Assembly (NCBI GenBank): GCA_963809825.1
Contig: CAWELJ010000013.1
Location: forward strand, 62,001 to 126,000
Length of the DNA: 64,000 nt
From: Bog-473 sp963809825
GTDB lineage: Bacteria; Actinomycetota; Acidimicrobiia; Acidimicrobiales; RAAP-2
Direction: 5' to 3'
Shown here: positions 1-8,049 of the stretch, one piece after another
How positions within the stretch are numbered: the first letter of the stretch is position 1
Layout: the number at the start of each line of letters is the position of its first letter
The notes under the pieces: model-generated
The model's input: only the letters and a program-made list of their open reading frames with translations
Databases searched by the model: none
What the model was told of the DNA's origin: nothing
Position numbers and translations under genes: made by a program

Positions 1-654
1 GTGCGCGAGGTCCAGCAGGTGCGACGGAACTCCGACACGGTGATCGTCTACGTGCACTGGGGCACCGAGACGCAGGCCTGCCCGAACCCGCAGCAGGAAC
101 CCCTCGCCGAGCAGCTGGTCAAGGCCGGGGCCGACGTCGTGGTCGGCGCCGACACCCACGTCCTGCTCGGGGGCGGCTACCTCGGCAGTGCCTATGTCGA
201 CTACGGGCTGGGGAACTTCGCCTTCTACGACAGCAACCCGCCCGAGACAAACAGCGGGTCCCTCCTCGTGACGGCCCAGGGCCGCCACGTCACGAACGTC
301 GTGTTCCGGCCGGCCACGATCCTGTCCGGACTGCCCCAACCGCTGACCGGGGCGCCGGCGGCGGCGGCCGTCCAGAGCTGGAACGCCGCCCGCAGCTGCA
401 CCAATCTCTCCGTCACGCCCGCGACGAGTCTGGCCACCATGCACGGCGAGACGGTTCGCTTCGTCGCCCCACCCGCGTCGACGACGGCGACCACCACGAC
501 GACGGCCCCCGCCTCGGGAGCCACGACCACGACGACCACCACGGCCGGATCGGGATCGTCGTCGACGGGCGGCGGTGGCGGGACGGCTGCCACGACCACC
601 ACGACGACCGTCCCGGCCTCGACCACGACGGCTCCCACGCTCAACGCCGGCTGA
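1..654 (+). CDS. CapA-family poly-gamma-glutamate/capsule protein, C-terminal part
   Basis: The window opens inside this gene, so the true start is upstream of base 1. The readable 217 residues carry the end of a CapA-type metallophosphatase-like domain: a VHWGTE block near residue 19, AGADVVVGADTHVLLG near 42-57 and YGLGNFAFY near 68-76, all typical of the family (Pfam PGA_cap). CapA proteins are membrane-anchored or secreted and are linked to poly-gamma-glutamate or capsule assembly; the reaction is not settled. After about residue 155 the protein becomes a low-complexity tail of Thr runs, Ser and Gly, which looks like an extracellular linker. The gene ends convergently with the AhpD-like gene, 30 bp away. 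Confidence 0.8.
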   Translation: MREVQQVRRNSDTVIVYVHWGTETQACPNPQQEPLAEQLVKAGADVVVGADTHVLLGGGYLGSAYVDYGLGNFAFYDSNPPETNSGSLLVTAQGRHVTNVVFRPATILSGLPQPLTGAPAAAAVQSWNAARSCTNLSVTPATSLATMHGETVRFVAPPASTTATTTTTAPASGATTTTTTTAGSGSSSTGGGGGTAATTTTTTVPASTTTAPTLNAG

Positions 655-684
655 GGCCGGGCGCGCCGGTGGGCGGCCGTCGCC

Positions 685-1260
685 TCAGCGCACCGAGTCG
701 AACGTCGGTGCGCCGGCCTCGAGCGGGACACGCGCCGCACGGGCGGTGAAGCTGATGGCGTGGTACCAGCCACAGAGCAGGAGCAGGTCGAGCAGCTGCG
801 CCGCGTCGTAGTGACCCAAGAGCTCCTGCCACAGCGCATCGCCGACGTCGGAGCGATCGTGCAGCTCGTCCACCAGCCGGATCAGGAGACGCTCCTGCAC
901 TTCCGCCCAGCAGGGATCGGCGGGGCCCCCGTGCGTCAGCGACGTCACCTGCGCTGCGTCGAGGCCGGCCCGTTCGGCGAAGAACGAGACGTGGACACCC
1001 CACTCGTATTCGCAGCCGCAGCGGGCACAGGTGCGGTCGATCACGATCTCGCGCTCGCGCAGCCCGAGAGCGAACGAGCGCCCGAGCTGGTGGCGGCCCC
1101 ACGGCTGCATCGCAGCCGTCATCGGCAGGTTCCGGACGAACGTCCGGAACAGAGCGATGGGAGGCACTCCGGGCGGCATCATCGCCCGCAGCTGCTCCTC
1201 CTCCGCCTGCTCGAAGGGTGGCTCGAGGGGTGGGATGCGCGGGGTCTGGTCAGGGGTCAT
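685..1260 (-). CDS. Carboxymuconolactone decarboxylase/AhpD-like protein
   Basis: This 191-residue protein belongs to the carboxymuconolactone decarboxylase/AhpD-like superfamily, small all-alpha proteins that act as alkylhydroperoxidases or on lactones. A segment RTCARCGCEYEWGVH lies where AhpD enzymes have their CxxC redox pair; here the spacing is C-x2-C-x-C followed by a His, so peroxidase activity is plausible but unproven. I chose the ATG at 1260 over an upstream in-frame start at 1299 because GGAGGTG lies 5 nt before it. It is divergent from an HxlR regulator across about 100 bp containing a repeated operator-like motif, so that regulator probably controls it. Confidence 0.8.
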   Translation of the reverse strand: MTPDQTPRIPPLEPPFEQAEEEQLRAMMPPGVPPIALFRTFVRNLPMTAAMQPWGRHQLGRSFALGLREREIVIDRTCARCGCEYEWGVHVSFFAERAGLDAAQVTSLTHGGPADPCWAEVQERLLIRLVDELHDRSDVGDALWQELLGHYDAAQLLDLLLLCGWYHAISFTARAARVPLEAGAPTFDSVR

Positions 1261-1283
1261 TGCGTCACCTCCAGCGTTTTCCA

Positions 1284-1344
1284 GTGTTTCTGAATTCAAA
1301 ACACGACAGCGGCTACCCTAGCGGAGTGTTTCGGATTCAGAACA
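1284..1344. promoter_or_regulatory. Two copies of an operator-like motif between AhpD-like gene and HxlR gene
   Basis: Copy 1 at 1284-1304 begins GTGTTTC, contains TGAATTCA and ends AAACAC, so its outer arms are inverted repeats. Copy 2 at 1326-1344 repeats GTGTTTC, then GGATTCA and GAACA. Their starts are 42 bp apart, about four helical turns, and they sit in the divergent intergenic region. HxlR dimers commonly bind such paired sites next to their own gene; the binding is inference. Confidence 0.5.
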
Positions 1345-1360
1345 GCCGGCGCCCTCCCCC

Positions 1361-1714
1361 ATGACGCCCTCCACGCGTCCCCCCCTCCCCGGCCGCTCGG
1401 TCCGCGGATCGACCACTGGGCGGCCGCTCATGGCGGCGCTGGACCTCCTCGGCCGGCGCTGGACGCTGCGGATCCTCTGGGAGCTGCGTGAGGGAGTCCT
1501 CGGGGCCCGTGCGCTGCGGGCCCGCTGCGACGACATGTCGTCGAGCGTGCTCTACGAGCGACTGGCCGACCTCCGCACCGCGGGACTCATTGTGCAGGGT
1601 GACGACGGCAAGTACGCCTTGACCTTGCTCGGGCGCCAGCTCGGGGACGCCATCACACCACTGCAGCGGTGGGCGGATCGCTGGGGCAAGGCGCAGGACC
1701 GCCGGGAACCCTGA
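1361..1714 (+). CDS. HxlR-family winged-helix transcriptional regulator
   Basis: This 117-residue protein is an HxlR-type one-domain regulator. The core runs from about residue 24 (ALDLLGRRWTLRILWEL) through the recognition helix region (SSSVLYERLADLRTAGLI) to a wing and a C-terminal dimerisation helix ending LQRWADRW, the usual HxlR pattern and length. HxlR proteins sense oxidative, electrophile or metabolite stress. The start is the first ATG in frame; no strong ribosome site precedes it. The divergent AhpD-like enzyme is the obvious target, since the region between them holds two copies of an operator-like motif. Confidence 0.88.
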   Translation: MTPSTRPPLPGRSVRGSTTGRPLMAALDLLGRRWTLRILWELREGVLGARALRARCDDMSSSVLYERLADLRTAGLIVQGDDGKYALTLLGRQLGDAITPLQRWADRWGKAQDRREP

Positions 1715-1763
1715 CCCCGCAGCGGGTGGTCGTCGATGGGGTCGGGGGTCGGACGTCAGTGGA

Positions 1764-3206
1764 TCAGCGCGTGTCCATCTTCGACCAGGTGTGCGGCTTC
1801 TCCCCGAACGTGTCCTCACCGGGCAGGCGGCGGTAGCGGAACCGGATCTCCTCGAGGTCGTTCGTCTCGGTGACCGTCTCCTCGGACAGGCGCAGCACCA
1901 TGTCGGCCTGGCGCCGGAGCACCGCTCGCTGTTCGGGCGAGGTGGTGTCGAGCATGATCGACCCCAGCGAGTCGATCAGCCGGATAAGGACCGCTGGATT
2001 CCGTGCGCCCGACTGGCGGATCTTGTCGAAGGCGCGGTTGACCATACGGGCGTACGACGGATCCGACTCAATCAGGCGCACGTAGCCCTCGGCGTCCCGG
2101 TACACGCCCTCGTCGAGCACCCGGCCCGAAACCCGACCGAGGCCCGCCGAGAGCCAGTCGATACACGTGAGCGCGGTGAAGGTGTCGTTGACCGCGGCCG
2201 AGAGGGCGCGGATCGCGATCTCGACGAGCTGGTCGATGGCGAACACGGGGTCTTGCATCAGCGTGCGGTGCGGCCCGGTCACATGGGCCTTGGAGAGGGC
2301 TCGGGCGACCTCGGGCGCCGCTCCCCGCGGCCACACCATCGCCAGGGCCCGCCCGGTGGCGAGGTAGTGGCCGGGCCGGTGCTCCAGCCGGATCACCGAG
2401 TCCGTCCGGGTCGCGATGCCGATCAGCTGGGAGTAGCCCACGTACTGGATGTACCCGCTCACCTGCGAGGGGACCTCCGCCCCGCGCTCGTCGATGAGCA
2501 CGAGCAGGTCGGGCACGGACTTCCCCGTGTGCCTCTGCGAGGCGGGCGGCCCGTCGGCCCCGTCCCCGACCTGGTCGGGGAACTCCGCGTCGATCGACTT
2601 CATCAGGTCGTCGGCGATCCCGGCGATGACCTCGGGGAGCTGGATCGACTTCGCGATGTGGTGGATGAAATAGATCAGCACCACGAGGTCGACCATCAAC
2701 AAGGCTTCGGCCACCGAAGTGGAGAGGTAGGGCACGAAGTACTTGCTGGCGCTGCCGATGGACACGAGCGCCAGTACCGAGAACACGAACGTCCCGACGA
2801 AGACGCCGAGCGTGACCTGGTTGCCGACGTCGCGCACGAAGTTCCGCATCATGCGGGGCCCGAACTGCTGCGAGGCCAGCGTCAGCGCAAGGATCGTGAT
2901 GGAGAACACGACACCGACCACGGTGATGACGGCGGCGGCAATGGCGATGAGCACCTGGCGTTCGGCGTTCGCGTCCCCCGTCCGGATCCAGTCCGGCAGG
3001 TGGATGCGGCCGTGGTACGCCGCCAGGTCGATCTCGAAGGTCACCAGGAACAGCACGACCGACACCACGATGAGGATGGCGGGGACGACCCACAACGTCG
3101 TCCGGAGTTCCTCCCAACGCCAGCTCGGAAGCTGACGGCGGTCCTTGCCGGCCCGCGCCGGCTGCGGCGTGACGATCTCGTAGATGTCGCTCACGACGCG
3201 GTCCAT
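1764..3206 (-). CDS. DUF2254 family membrane protein
   Basis: A 480-residue membrane protein of the DUF2254 family, function unknown. Four hydrophobic helices occupy the N-terminal half: about residues 36-57, 83-112, 131-150 and 163-183. A soluble C-terminal half of about 290 residues follows, including a conserved stretch DQLVEIAIRALSAAVNDTFT typical of the family. The topology suggests a membrane sensor or channel-like protein with a cytoplasmic domain, but no role is established. The start is the ATG at 3206; no strong ribosome site is visible, so a slightly different start is possible. It is followed on the same strand by about 50 bp before the HxlR gene end. Confidence 0.82.
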   Translation of the reverse strand: MDRVVSDIYEIVTPQPARAGKDRRQLPSWRWEELRTTLWVVPAILIVVSVVLFLVTFEIDLAAYHGRIHLPDWIRTGDANAERQVLIAIAAAVITVVGVVFSITILALTLASQQFGPRMMRNFVRDVGNQVTLGVFVGTFVFSVLALVSIGSASKYFVPYLSTSVAEALLMVDLVVLIYFIHHIAKSIQLPEVIAGIADDLMKSIDAEFPDQVGDGADGPPASQRHTGKSVPDLLVLIDERGAEVPSQVSGYIQYVGYSQLIGIATRTDSVIRLEHRPGHYLATGRALAMVWPRGAAPEVARALSKAHVTGPHRTLMQDPVFAIDQLVEIAIRALSAAVNDTFTALTCIDWLSAGLGRVSGRVLDEGVYRDAEGYVRLIESDPSYARMVNRAFDKIRQSGARNPAVLIRLIDSLGSIMLDTTSPEQRAVLRRQADMVLRLSEETVTETNDLEEIRFRYRRLPGEDTFGEKPHTWSKMDTR

Positions 3207-3370
3207 CCGGGCGCGACCGGGATCGGCTGCGGGCGGCCGCCAGAACGCGGGGAAGGGTCGGGGAGGTGGTCTCGGTCATGAGCAAGCTGTCACTCGTCGC
3301 CGACCAGTCTTCCCGGCACACCGATGAACCGTGAGAATGCTAGCCCGACCCTCGGTGCGCCCCACCCGGC

Positions 3371-4672
3371 TCACGCGGGGAAGAAGCGGGGCAGGTGGTC
3401 CCTGTTCGCTGCCAACAGCTCGTCCGCCAGCTCGGCCGCCAGCGGGTACTGCCCCACCAGCGGGTTGGCCAGGAGCGCCCGCACCACGTCGTCATGGCTC
3501 CCCGAACAGGCGGCCCGGACGGCAAGTCGCTCGTAGGCCTTGGCATGTTGGACGAGGCCGAGCATCTCGGCCGCCAGCGGGCGCTGCGGGAGCGGATGGG
3601 CACCCTGCGCATCGACGACGGCGGTCGTCTCGACGACGGCGTCGTCGGGGAGCCCGGGCACCGCCCCGTCGTTGCGCATGTCGACGACCTGGATGTCGCC
3701 CCTCCCGTCGTGCAGCGACGCCATGAGGCGCACCGCGGCCAGTGAGTAGAACGCGCCGCCACGGTACGACAGTGCAGCCGGCTTCGTCGCCAGGGCGGGA
3801 TCCCGGTACTCCTCGAGCAGCTTCGTCTCGAGTTCCGCCACGACGTCGGCCCGCGAGCGATGGCCCGGTGCCGCCTGCTGCGCCACCTCGGCGTCGTGTT
3901 GGTAGTAGTAGTGCACGTAGTACGAAGGCAGCGCGTGCTGCATCCGGAGCACGGCGATGGGTACGCCACTCTCGAGTTCGAGCTCCGGGCCGAAGCGCTC
4001 GAAGAGATCGTCGAGCCGATCGGCGCCGTCCGCACCGGCCCCGTTGCCCCCGCCGATGCGGGCCGAGCGGATCCACGTCAGGTGGTTGAGACCGACATGC
4101 TCGATCGCCACCTCGTCCGGATCGACACCGAGATAGTGCCCGAGCCGTCTCTGGGCCCAGATGGCGACGTTGCAGAGGCCCACGGCCCGGTGACCCTCGT
4201 CGAGCAGCGCCTGCGTCACGATGCCCACAGGGTTGGTGAAGTCCACCAGCCACGCGCCGGGGTTCGCCCGGGCCGCCATCTCCTCCGCCAGGCCGAGGAC
4301 GACCGGCACCGTCCGCAGCGCCTTGGCGAACCCACCGGCGCCGACGGTCTCCTGCCCCAGGCACCCGTAGCCCACGGGGAGGGTCTCGTCCACGTGGCGC
4401 GCCGCCTGGCCGCCGATGCGCAGCTGCACCACGACGAAATCGGCGCCCTCCAGCGCGGCGTGGGGGTCGGCCGTCGTCGAGAAGGTTCCACCCCATCCGC
4501 GCGCCCGCAGGATGCGCTCGGACAGGCCACCGACGACGTCGCGCCGCACCTCGCTCGGGTCGAGGAGGACGAGATCGTCGACCACCATCCGGTCCTCGAG
4601 ATCGCAGAGGCCGTCGACGAGTTCGGGCGTGTAGGTGCTCCCTCCCCCGACGACGGCCACCTTTGTCCCCAC
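3371..4672 (-). CDS. Family 4 glycosidase, 6-phospho-beta-glucosidase type
   Basis: This protein of about 434 residues is a glycoside hydrolase family 4 enzyme, the NAD- and metal-dependent type that hydrolyses 6-phospho-glycosides by a redox-elimination mechanism. It starts with the nucleotide-binding signature KVAVVGGGSTYTPELV, then has VVVQLRIGG, the metal-ligand Cys in GLCNVAIW, and GLNHLTW with the second ligand His. The ORF is open further upstream, but the GTG at 4672 sits immediately before the Rossmann strand and 7 nt after a TACGTT box, so a leaderless start is likely (TTG at 4681 is the alternative). The divergent neighbour is a sugar kinase, so the pair probably handles phosphorylated beta-glycosides or amino sugars. 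Confidence 0.88.
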   Translation of the reverse strand: MGTKVAVVGGGSTYTPELVDGLCDLEDRMVVDDLVLLDPSEVRRDVVGGLSERILRARGWGGTFSTTADPHAALEGADFVVVQLRIGGQAARHVDETLPVGYGCLGQETVGAGGFAKALRTVPVVLGLAEEMAARANPGAWLVDFTNPVGIVTQALLDEGHRAVGLCNVAIWAQRRLGHYLGVDPDEVAIEHVGLNHLTWIRSARIGGGNGAGADGADRLDDLFERFGPELELESGVPIAVLRMQHALPSYYVHYYYQHDAEVAQQAAPGHRSRADVVAELETKLLEEYRDPALATKPAALSYRGGAFYSLAAVRLMASLHDGRGDIQVVDMRNDGAVPGLPDDAVVETTAVVDAQGAHPLPQRPLAAEMLGLVQHAKAYERLAVRAACSGSHDDVVRALLANPLVGQYPLAAELADELLAANRDHLPRFFPA

Positions 4673-4679
4673 GCAGCGC

Positions 4680-4689
4680 AACGTAACAT
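4680..4689. promoter_or_regulatory. Overlapping divergent -10 boxes sharing one TA step
   Basis: On the plus strand TAACAT (4684-4689) ends 6 nt before the GTG start of the sugar kinase at 4696. On the minus strand TACGTT (4685 down to 4680) ends 7 nt before the GTG start of the GH4 gene at 4672. Both match TANNNT and share the central TA at 4684-4685. The 23 bp between the two start codons leave no room for leaders, so both mRNAs should be leaderless. Promoter function is inferred from position and sequence only. Confidence 0.5.
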
Positions 4690-4695
4690 CCGTCC

Positions 4696-5700
4696 GTGTC
4701 CGACCTCTCGCCCCCGCAGCCCGCCGTGCTCGCCTTCGACGGCGGCAGCACGAAGACGGATGTCGTCCTCGTGTCCGGTGACGGAACGGTGCTCGGCCGG
4801 GCCCGGGTCGGTCCGAGCAACCACCAGCTCGTCGGGCTCGACGGGATGCGCTCGGCCCTGGCCGAGGCCGTGACCGCGGTGACAGGGACGGCGCACCAGC
4901 CCGACGCGCGCCCGGTGTGTCCCACCGGGGTCTACTGCCTGGCCGGCATCGACCTCCCGGTCGACGAGGAGAAGCTCGCACTGGCCATCGGCGCCGAGGG
5001 ATGGACCGCGCAGGTGATCCTGCGCAACGACACGTTCGCCGTCTCGAGAGCGGGCACGTCGTCGTCGTGGGGCATCGGTGTCGTCTGCGGCACCGGGATG
5101 AACTGCGCCGCCGTGGGGCCCGACGGGAGGGCGGTCCGGTTCCCCGCTCTCGCCGAGCTCTCGGGTGACTTCGCCCCCGGCGGCTCGTGGCTGGGGGTCC
5201 GTGCGCTCGGGCTGGCGCTGCGGGCCGGCGACGGTCGCGGTGGCCCCACGACGCTCAGTGAGCGCGTGCCGGCGCACCTGGGCCAACCCGACGCGGAGGC
5301 GGTGCTCACGGGCGTCTACACCGGCACCATCCCCTATGGCCGTCTCTTCGAACTGGCGCGTGTGCTTCTCGACGCCGCCGCGGACGGCGACGCGCTCGCC
5401 CGAGAAGCGGCGGACGTGCTGGCCGACGAGGTCGCCGCGTTCGTCCGGGCCGCTGTCATCCGGCTCGATCTGCAGGACGAGCCCGTCGAGGTGGTGCTCG
5501 GTGGCGGTGTGTTCGAAACCGACGACGCCGCCTTCCACGAGCGCGTGGCCGCGGGCGTCCATGACGTGGCGCCGCGGGCGGTGCTGTTCCGTCTCGACGC
5601 GCCCCCGGTGCTCGGTGCGGCGTTGATCGGCCTCGACGCCATCGGGGCCCCGCCGACCGCTCTGGCCGCCGTGCGCCACGCGCTCACCACCGCACCCTGA
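4696..5700 (+). CDS. BadF/BadG/BcrA/BcrD-type kinase, probable N-acetylglucosamine kinase
   Basis: The 334-residue protein is an ASKHA-fold ATPase of the BadF/BadG/BcrA/BcrD family, whose free-standing members are mostly N-acetylglucosamine or related sugar kinases. The phosphate-1 motif LAFDGGSTKTDVVL lies at residues 12-25, NDTFAVSRAG with the phosphate-2 region near 112-121, a GTGMNCA glycine loop near 131 and VVLGGGVF, adenosine loop, near 265. The start is a GTG placed for leaderless initiation. It is divergent from a GH4 glycosidase, which argues for a role in phosphorylating a sugar released or used by that enzyme. The exact sugar cannot be read from the sequence. Confidence 0.83.
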   Translation: MSDLSPPQPAVLAFDGGSTKTDVVLVSGDGTVLGRARVGPSNHQLVGLDGMRSALAEAVTAVTGTAHQPDARPVCPTGVYCLAGIDLPVDEEKLALAIGAEGWTAQVILRNDTFAVSRAGTSSSWGIGVVCGTGMNCAAVGPDGRAVRFPALAELSGDFAPGGSWLGVRALGLALRAGDGRGGPTTLSERVPAHLGQPDAEAVLTGVYTGTIPYGRLFELARVLLDAAADGDALAREAADVLADEVAAFVRAAVIRLDLQDEPVEVVLGGGVFETDDAAFHERVAAGVHDVAPRAVLFRLDAPPVLGAALIGLDAIGAPPTALAAVRHALTTAP

Positions 5701-5728
5701 CCCTGCGGCCGCACCCTGACCCTGCGGC
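5691..5728 (+). repeat. Perfect tandem duplication of 19 bp across the kinase stop codon
   Basis: The unit CGCACCCTGACCCTGCGGC occurs at 5691-5709 and again at 5710-5728 with no mismatch. The first copy contains the last codons and TGA stop of the sugar kinase, so the duplication adds a second would-be stop 19 bp downstream. It lies between convergent genes. It is most simply a slippage duplication. Confidence 0.85.
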
Positions 5729-5737
5729 GCCCCGGCC

Positions 5738-7831
5738 CTAGCCGGCCGACCCGACCCCCGAAGCCGAACCCGCGCCCGAACCCGCGCCCGCCGGTTCCGC
5801 CATGGCGTCGGCCACCAGGCGCTCGTCGTCGGCCAGCAGGGCGTGGGCCAGGTGCTTGACCATCTCGATGACCTCGGGGTGCTCCTCGGGGTTCCATCCC
5901 TCGAGGAGTTCGGTGAGCCCGCTGCGCCGCGCCTCGGTGAGCTTCTCGAGCGCGGTCGTTCCCGCCGTGGTCAGGTGGAGATCGCAGTCGACGCCCCGGG
6001 GGCGTTCCTCGATCATCCCGGCCGAGGTCAACCCGTCGAGGCCGGGCCGGATGATCTCGGGGTCCACCTTGAGCCGCTCGGCCACCTCGGTCACGCTGCA
6101 GGCGGGCTGCTCGGACAGCCGGTACAGCAGCCAGACCGACCGGGGCGGCAGGTCGATGCCGGCCCGGTGGGCCAGGGTCTGGTACAGCTGGGCGCGGTTC
6201 TCCCGGGCCGACATCCGGGTGAGCGCCAGCTCGATCTCCTGCAACGAGGACCGGTGCTGCAGCGCCCCCTGCACCTCGCCGATGTCGACGGTCTCCACCG
6301 TCTTGCGCAGCTCGACCTCGGGCAGCAGGAAGCTCAACAGGAAGGCGACGAAGGAGATCGGGACGGCGACGAGGAACACGACCTGCACCGAATGCGTCAC
6401 CGCCTCGATGTACTTGTTGTAGAAGAGCAGGCCCTCCGCCGTCGACTTGAGCCTGACGAGCAATTCAGGGTTGATCGTCTGCGGGTTGAAGTTCCGGAGC
6501 AGGGCCGGCGGGACCTTCGCCAGCGTCGGCGCGATCGTGTGACTGAAGACGATGGCGTAAATGGCACCGAACACCGCCGTGCCGAACGAACCTCCGATCA
6601 TGCGGAAGAAGGTGGCGCTGCTGGTGGCGACGCCGAGCTCTTCGTAGGACACGGCGTTCTGCACGGCGACGACCAGCACCTGCATGATGAGGCCTATCCC
6701 CACCCCGAAGACGAACATGTACAAGGCCAGCACCCAGTTGTTCGTCGAGGCGTCGATGAGGGACAGCAGGTAGGCGCCGACGGTCATCAACGCGGTGCCC
6801 ACGATCGGAAAGATCCGGTAGCGGCCCCAGCGCGTGACCAGACGGCCCGAGGTCACCGACGCGCCGAGCATCCCCAGCATGAGCGGCAGGATGCGCAGGC
6901 CCGATGCCGTCGGGCTGATGCCCTTCACGTTCTGCATGAACAGGGGCAGGAACGTGAGCGCCCCGAACATGGCGAAGCCCATGACGAAACCGATGGCGCT
7001 GGCGGCGGTGAAGACCCGCACCCGGAAGAGCGCGAGCGGGATGACGGGTTCCGCCGCCACCCGTTCCGCGAAGACGAAGGCGACGGCGAGGACGACACCG
7101 ACGGCGGCACACGTGACGCTCGGGAGCGACCCCCACGCCCACGAGATACCGCCCAGGCTGGCGAAGAGGATGAGCGACGTGGCCGATCCGGCCAGGAGGA
7201 GCGTCCCGGCGTAGTCGATGGAGTGCCCGACCCGGCGCAGGTGCCCGGGCAGCACCGCACCCGTGACGAAGAGGGCCAGGATGCCGAGAGGCAGGTTGAT
7301 GTAGAAGACCCAACGCCACGACAGGTAGGTCACGCACAGCCCGCCGATGAGCGGCCCGATGACGGTCGCCACGGCGAACATGGCGCCGAAGAGGCCCATG
7401 TACCGCCCGCGGTCGCGGGGCGACACGACGTCCCCGATGATCGTCTGCGCCCCCACCATCAGCCCGCCACCGCCGAGGCCCTGCAGGGCGCGGAAGGCGA
7501 TGAGCTCGGTCATGGTGTGGCTGAATCCCGCCAGCGCCGAACCGACGACGAAGATGACGATCGCCGCCTGGAAGAAGGTCTTGCGCCCGTACTGGTCGCC
7601 CAGCTTTCCCCACAGCGGCGTCGACACCGTCGAGGCCAACAGGTAGGCGGTGACCACCCAGGCCAGGTGCGAGCCCCCGTGCAGGTCCCCCACGATGGTG
7701 GGCAGCGCCGTCGACACGATGGTCTGGTCGAGCGCGGCCAGGAGCATGCCCAGCAGCAGGGCGCCGAGGATGAGCCACAGCCGACGCTTGGTGATCTTCT
7801 CGGCCACGGGGGGCGCTGCGACGACGCTCAC
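5738..7831 (-). CDS. DHA2-type MFS drug exporter with C-terminal MarR-like winged-helix domain
   Basis: About 697 residues. Residues 15-510 form a 14-helix major facilitator of the DHA2/EmrB-QacA drug:proton antiporter type, with LDQTIVSTALPTIVGDL in helix 1, GKLGDQYGRK in the 2-3 loop and the motif C region GPLIGGLCV in helix 5. A linker leads to about residues 535-680, which read as a MarR-like winged helix: a helical lead-in, SVTEVAERLKVDPEIIRPGLDGLTSAGMIE for helix-turn-helix, a wing and a long last helix. The tail is Gly/Ser/Ala-rich. GTG at 7831 is preferred to GTG at 7837 because GGGAGG is then spaced 5 nt away. Upstream lies a promoter with a 19-bp palindrome, so the fused domain may autoregulate. 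Confidence 0.88.
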   Translation of the reverse strand: MSVVAAPPVAEKITKRRLWLILGALLLGMLLAALDQTIVSTALPTIVGDLHGGSHLAWVVTAYLLASTVSTPLWGKLGDQYGRKTFFQAAIVIFVVGSALAGFSHTMTELIAFRALQGLGGGGLMVGAQTIIGDVVSPRDRGRYMGLFGAMFAVATVIGPLIGGLCVTYLSWRWVFYINLPLGILALFVTGAVLPGHLRRVGHSIDYAGTLLLAGSATSLILFASLGGISWAWGSLPSVTCAAVGVVLAVAFVFAERVAAEPVIPLALFRVRVFTAASAIGFVMGFAMFGALTFLPLFMQNVKGISPTASGLRILPLMLGMLGASVTSGRLVTRWGRYRIFPIVGTALMTVGAYLLSLIDASTNNWVLALYMFVFGVGIGLIMQVLVVAVQNAVSYEELGVATSSATFFRMIGGSFGTAVFGAIYAIVFSHTIAPTLAKVPPALLRNFNPQTINPELLVRLKSTAEGLLFYNKYIEAVTHSVQVVFLVAVPISFVAFLLSFLLPEVELRKTVETVDIGEVQGALQHRSSLQEIELALTRMSARENRAQLYQTLAHRAGIDLPPRSVWLLYRLSEQPACSVTEVAERLKVDPEIIRPGLDGLTSAGMIEERPRGVDCDLHLTTAGTTALEKLTEARRSGLTELLEGWNPEEHPEVIEMVKHLAHALLADDERLVADAMAEPAGAGSGAGSASGVGSAG

Positions 7832-7863
7832 ACCCACCTCCCGACGCCGGCCACGATCGGTTC

Positions 7864-7892
7864 AGAGTAGGAACGTCCTGCTCCCAATGCAA
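7864..7892 (-). promoter_or_regulatory. Promoter of the MFS-MarR gene with embedded 19-bp palindrome
   Basis: Reading the minus strand, TTGCAT (7892-7887) is followed after exactly 17 nt by TACTCT (7869-7864), a reasonable -35/-10 pair about 30 nt before the start codon. Between and overlapping them lies GAGTAGGAACGTCCTGCTC (7865-7883), an inverted repeat with arms GAG-AGGA and TCCT-CTC around ACG. The position is that of a repressor operator; MarR-type proteins bind sites of this size. Confidence 0.5.
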
Positions 7893-8049
7893 CCATGGGT
7901 GACCGGCCGCCCCTGTCCGCCGGACCCGGCGCGGCGGGCACGGCCCGACCGCATCGGGGACCCCCCCGACCCGCGCTACGGTCCCCGCGGCGGGAAGCCG
8001 CCCGTCGCAGGCCGACGGCATGCGATCGAACGAAGGAAGAAGCGGACTG

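Noticed and set aside
460..650. Thr-codon run as a possible microsatellite or mobile signature
   Set aside because: It is a normal low-complexity linker in an exported protein, similar to the tail of the kinase at 59920-59960.
655..690. Possible bidirectional terminator between CapA and AhpD-like genes
   Set aside because: The inverted repeats (TGAGGC/GCCTCA with an inner GGCCG/CGGCC) are asymmetric and lack T-runs, so I did not list them.
4672..4981. Upstream extension of the GH4 reading frame
   Set aside because: It overlaps the sugar-kinase gene on the other strand and is Arg-rich; the Rossmann strand begins only at about 4672.
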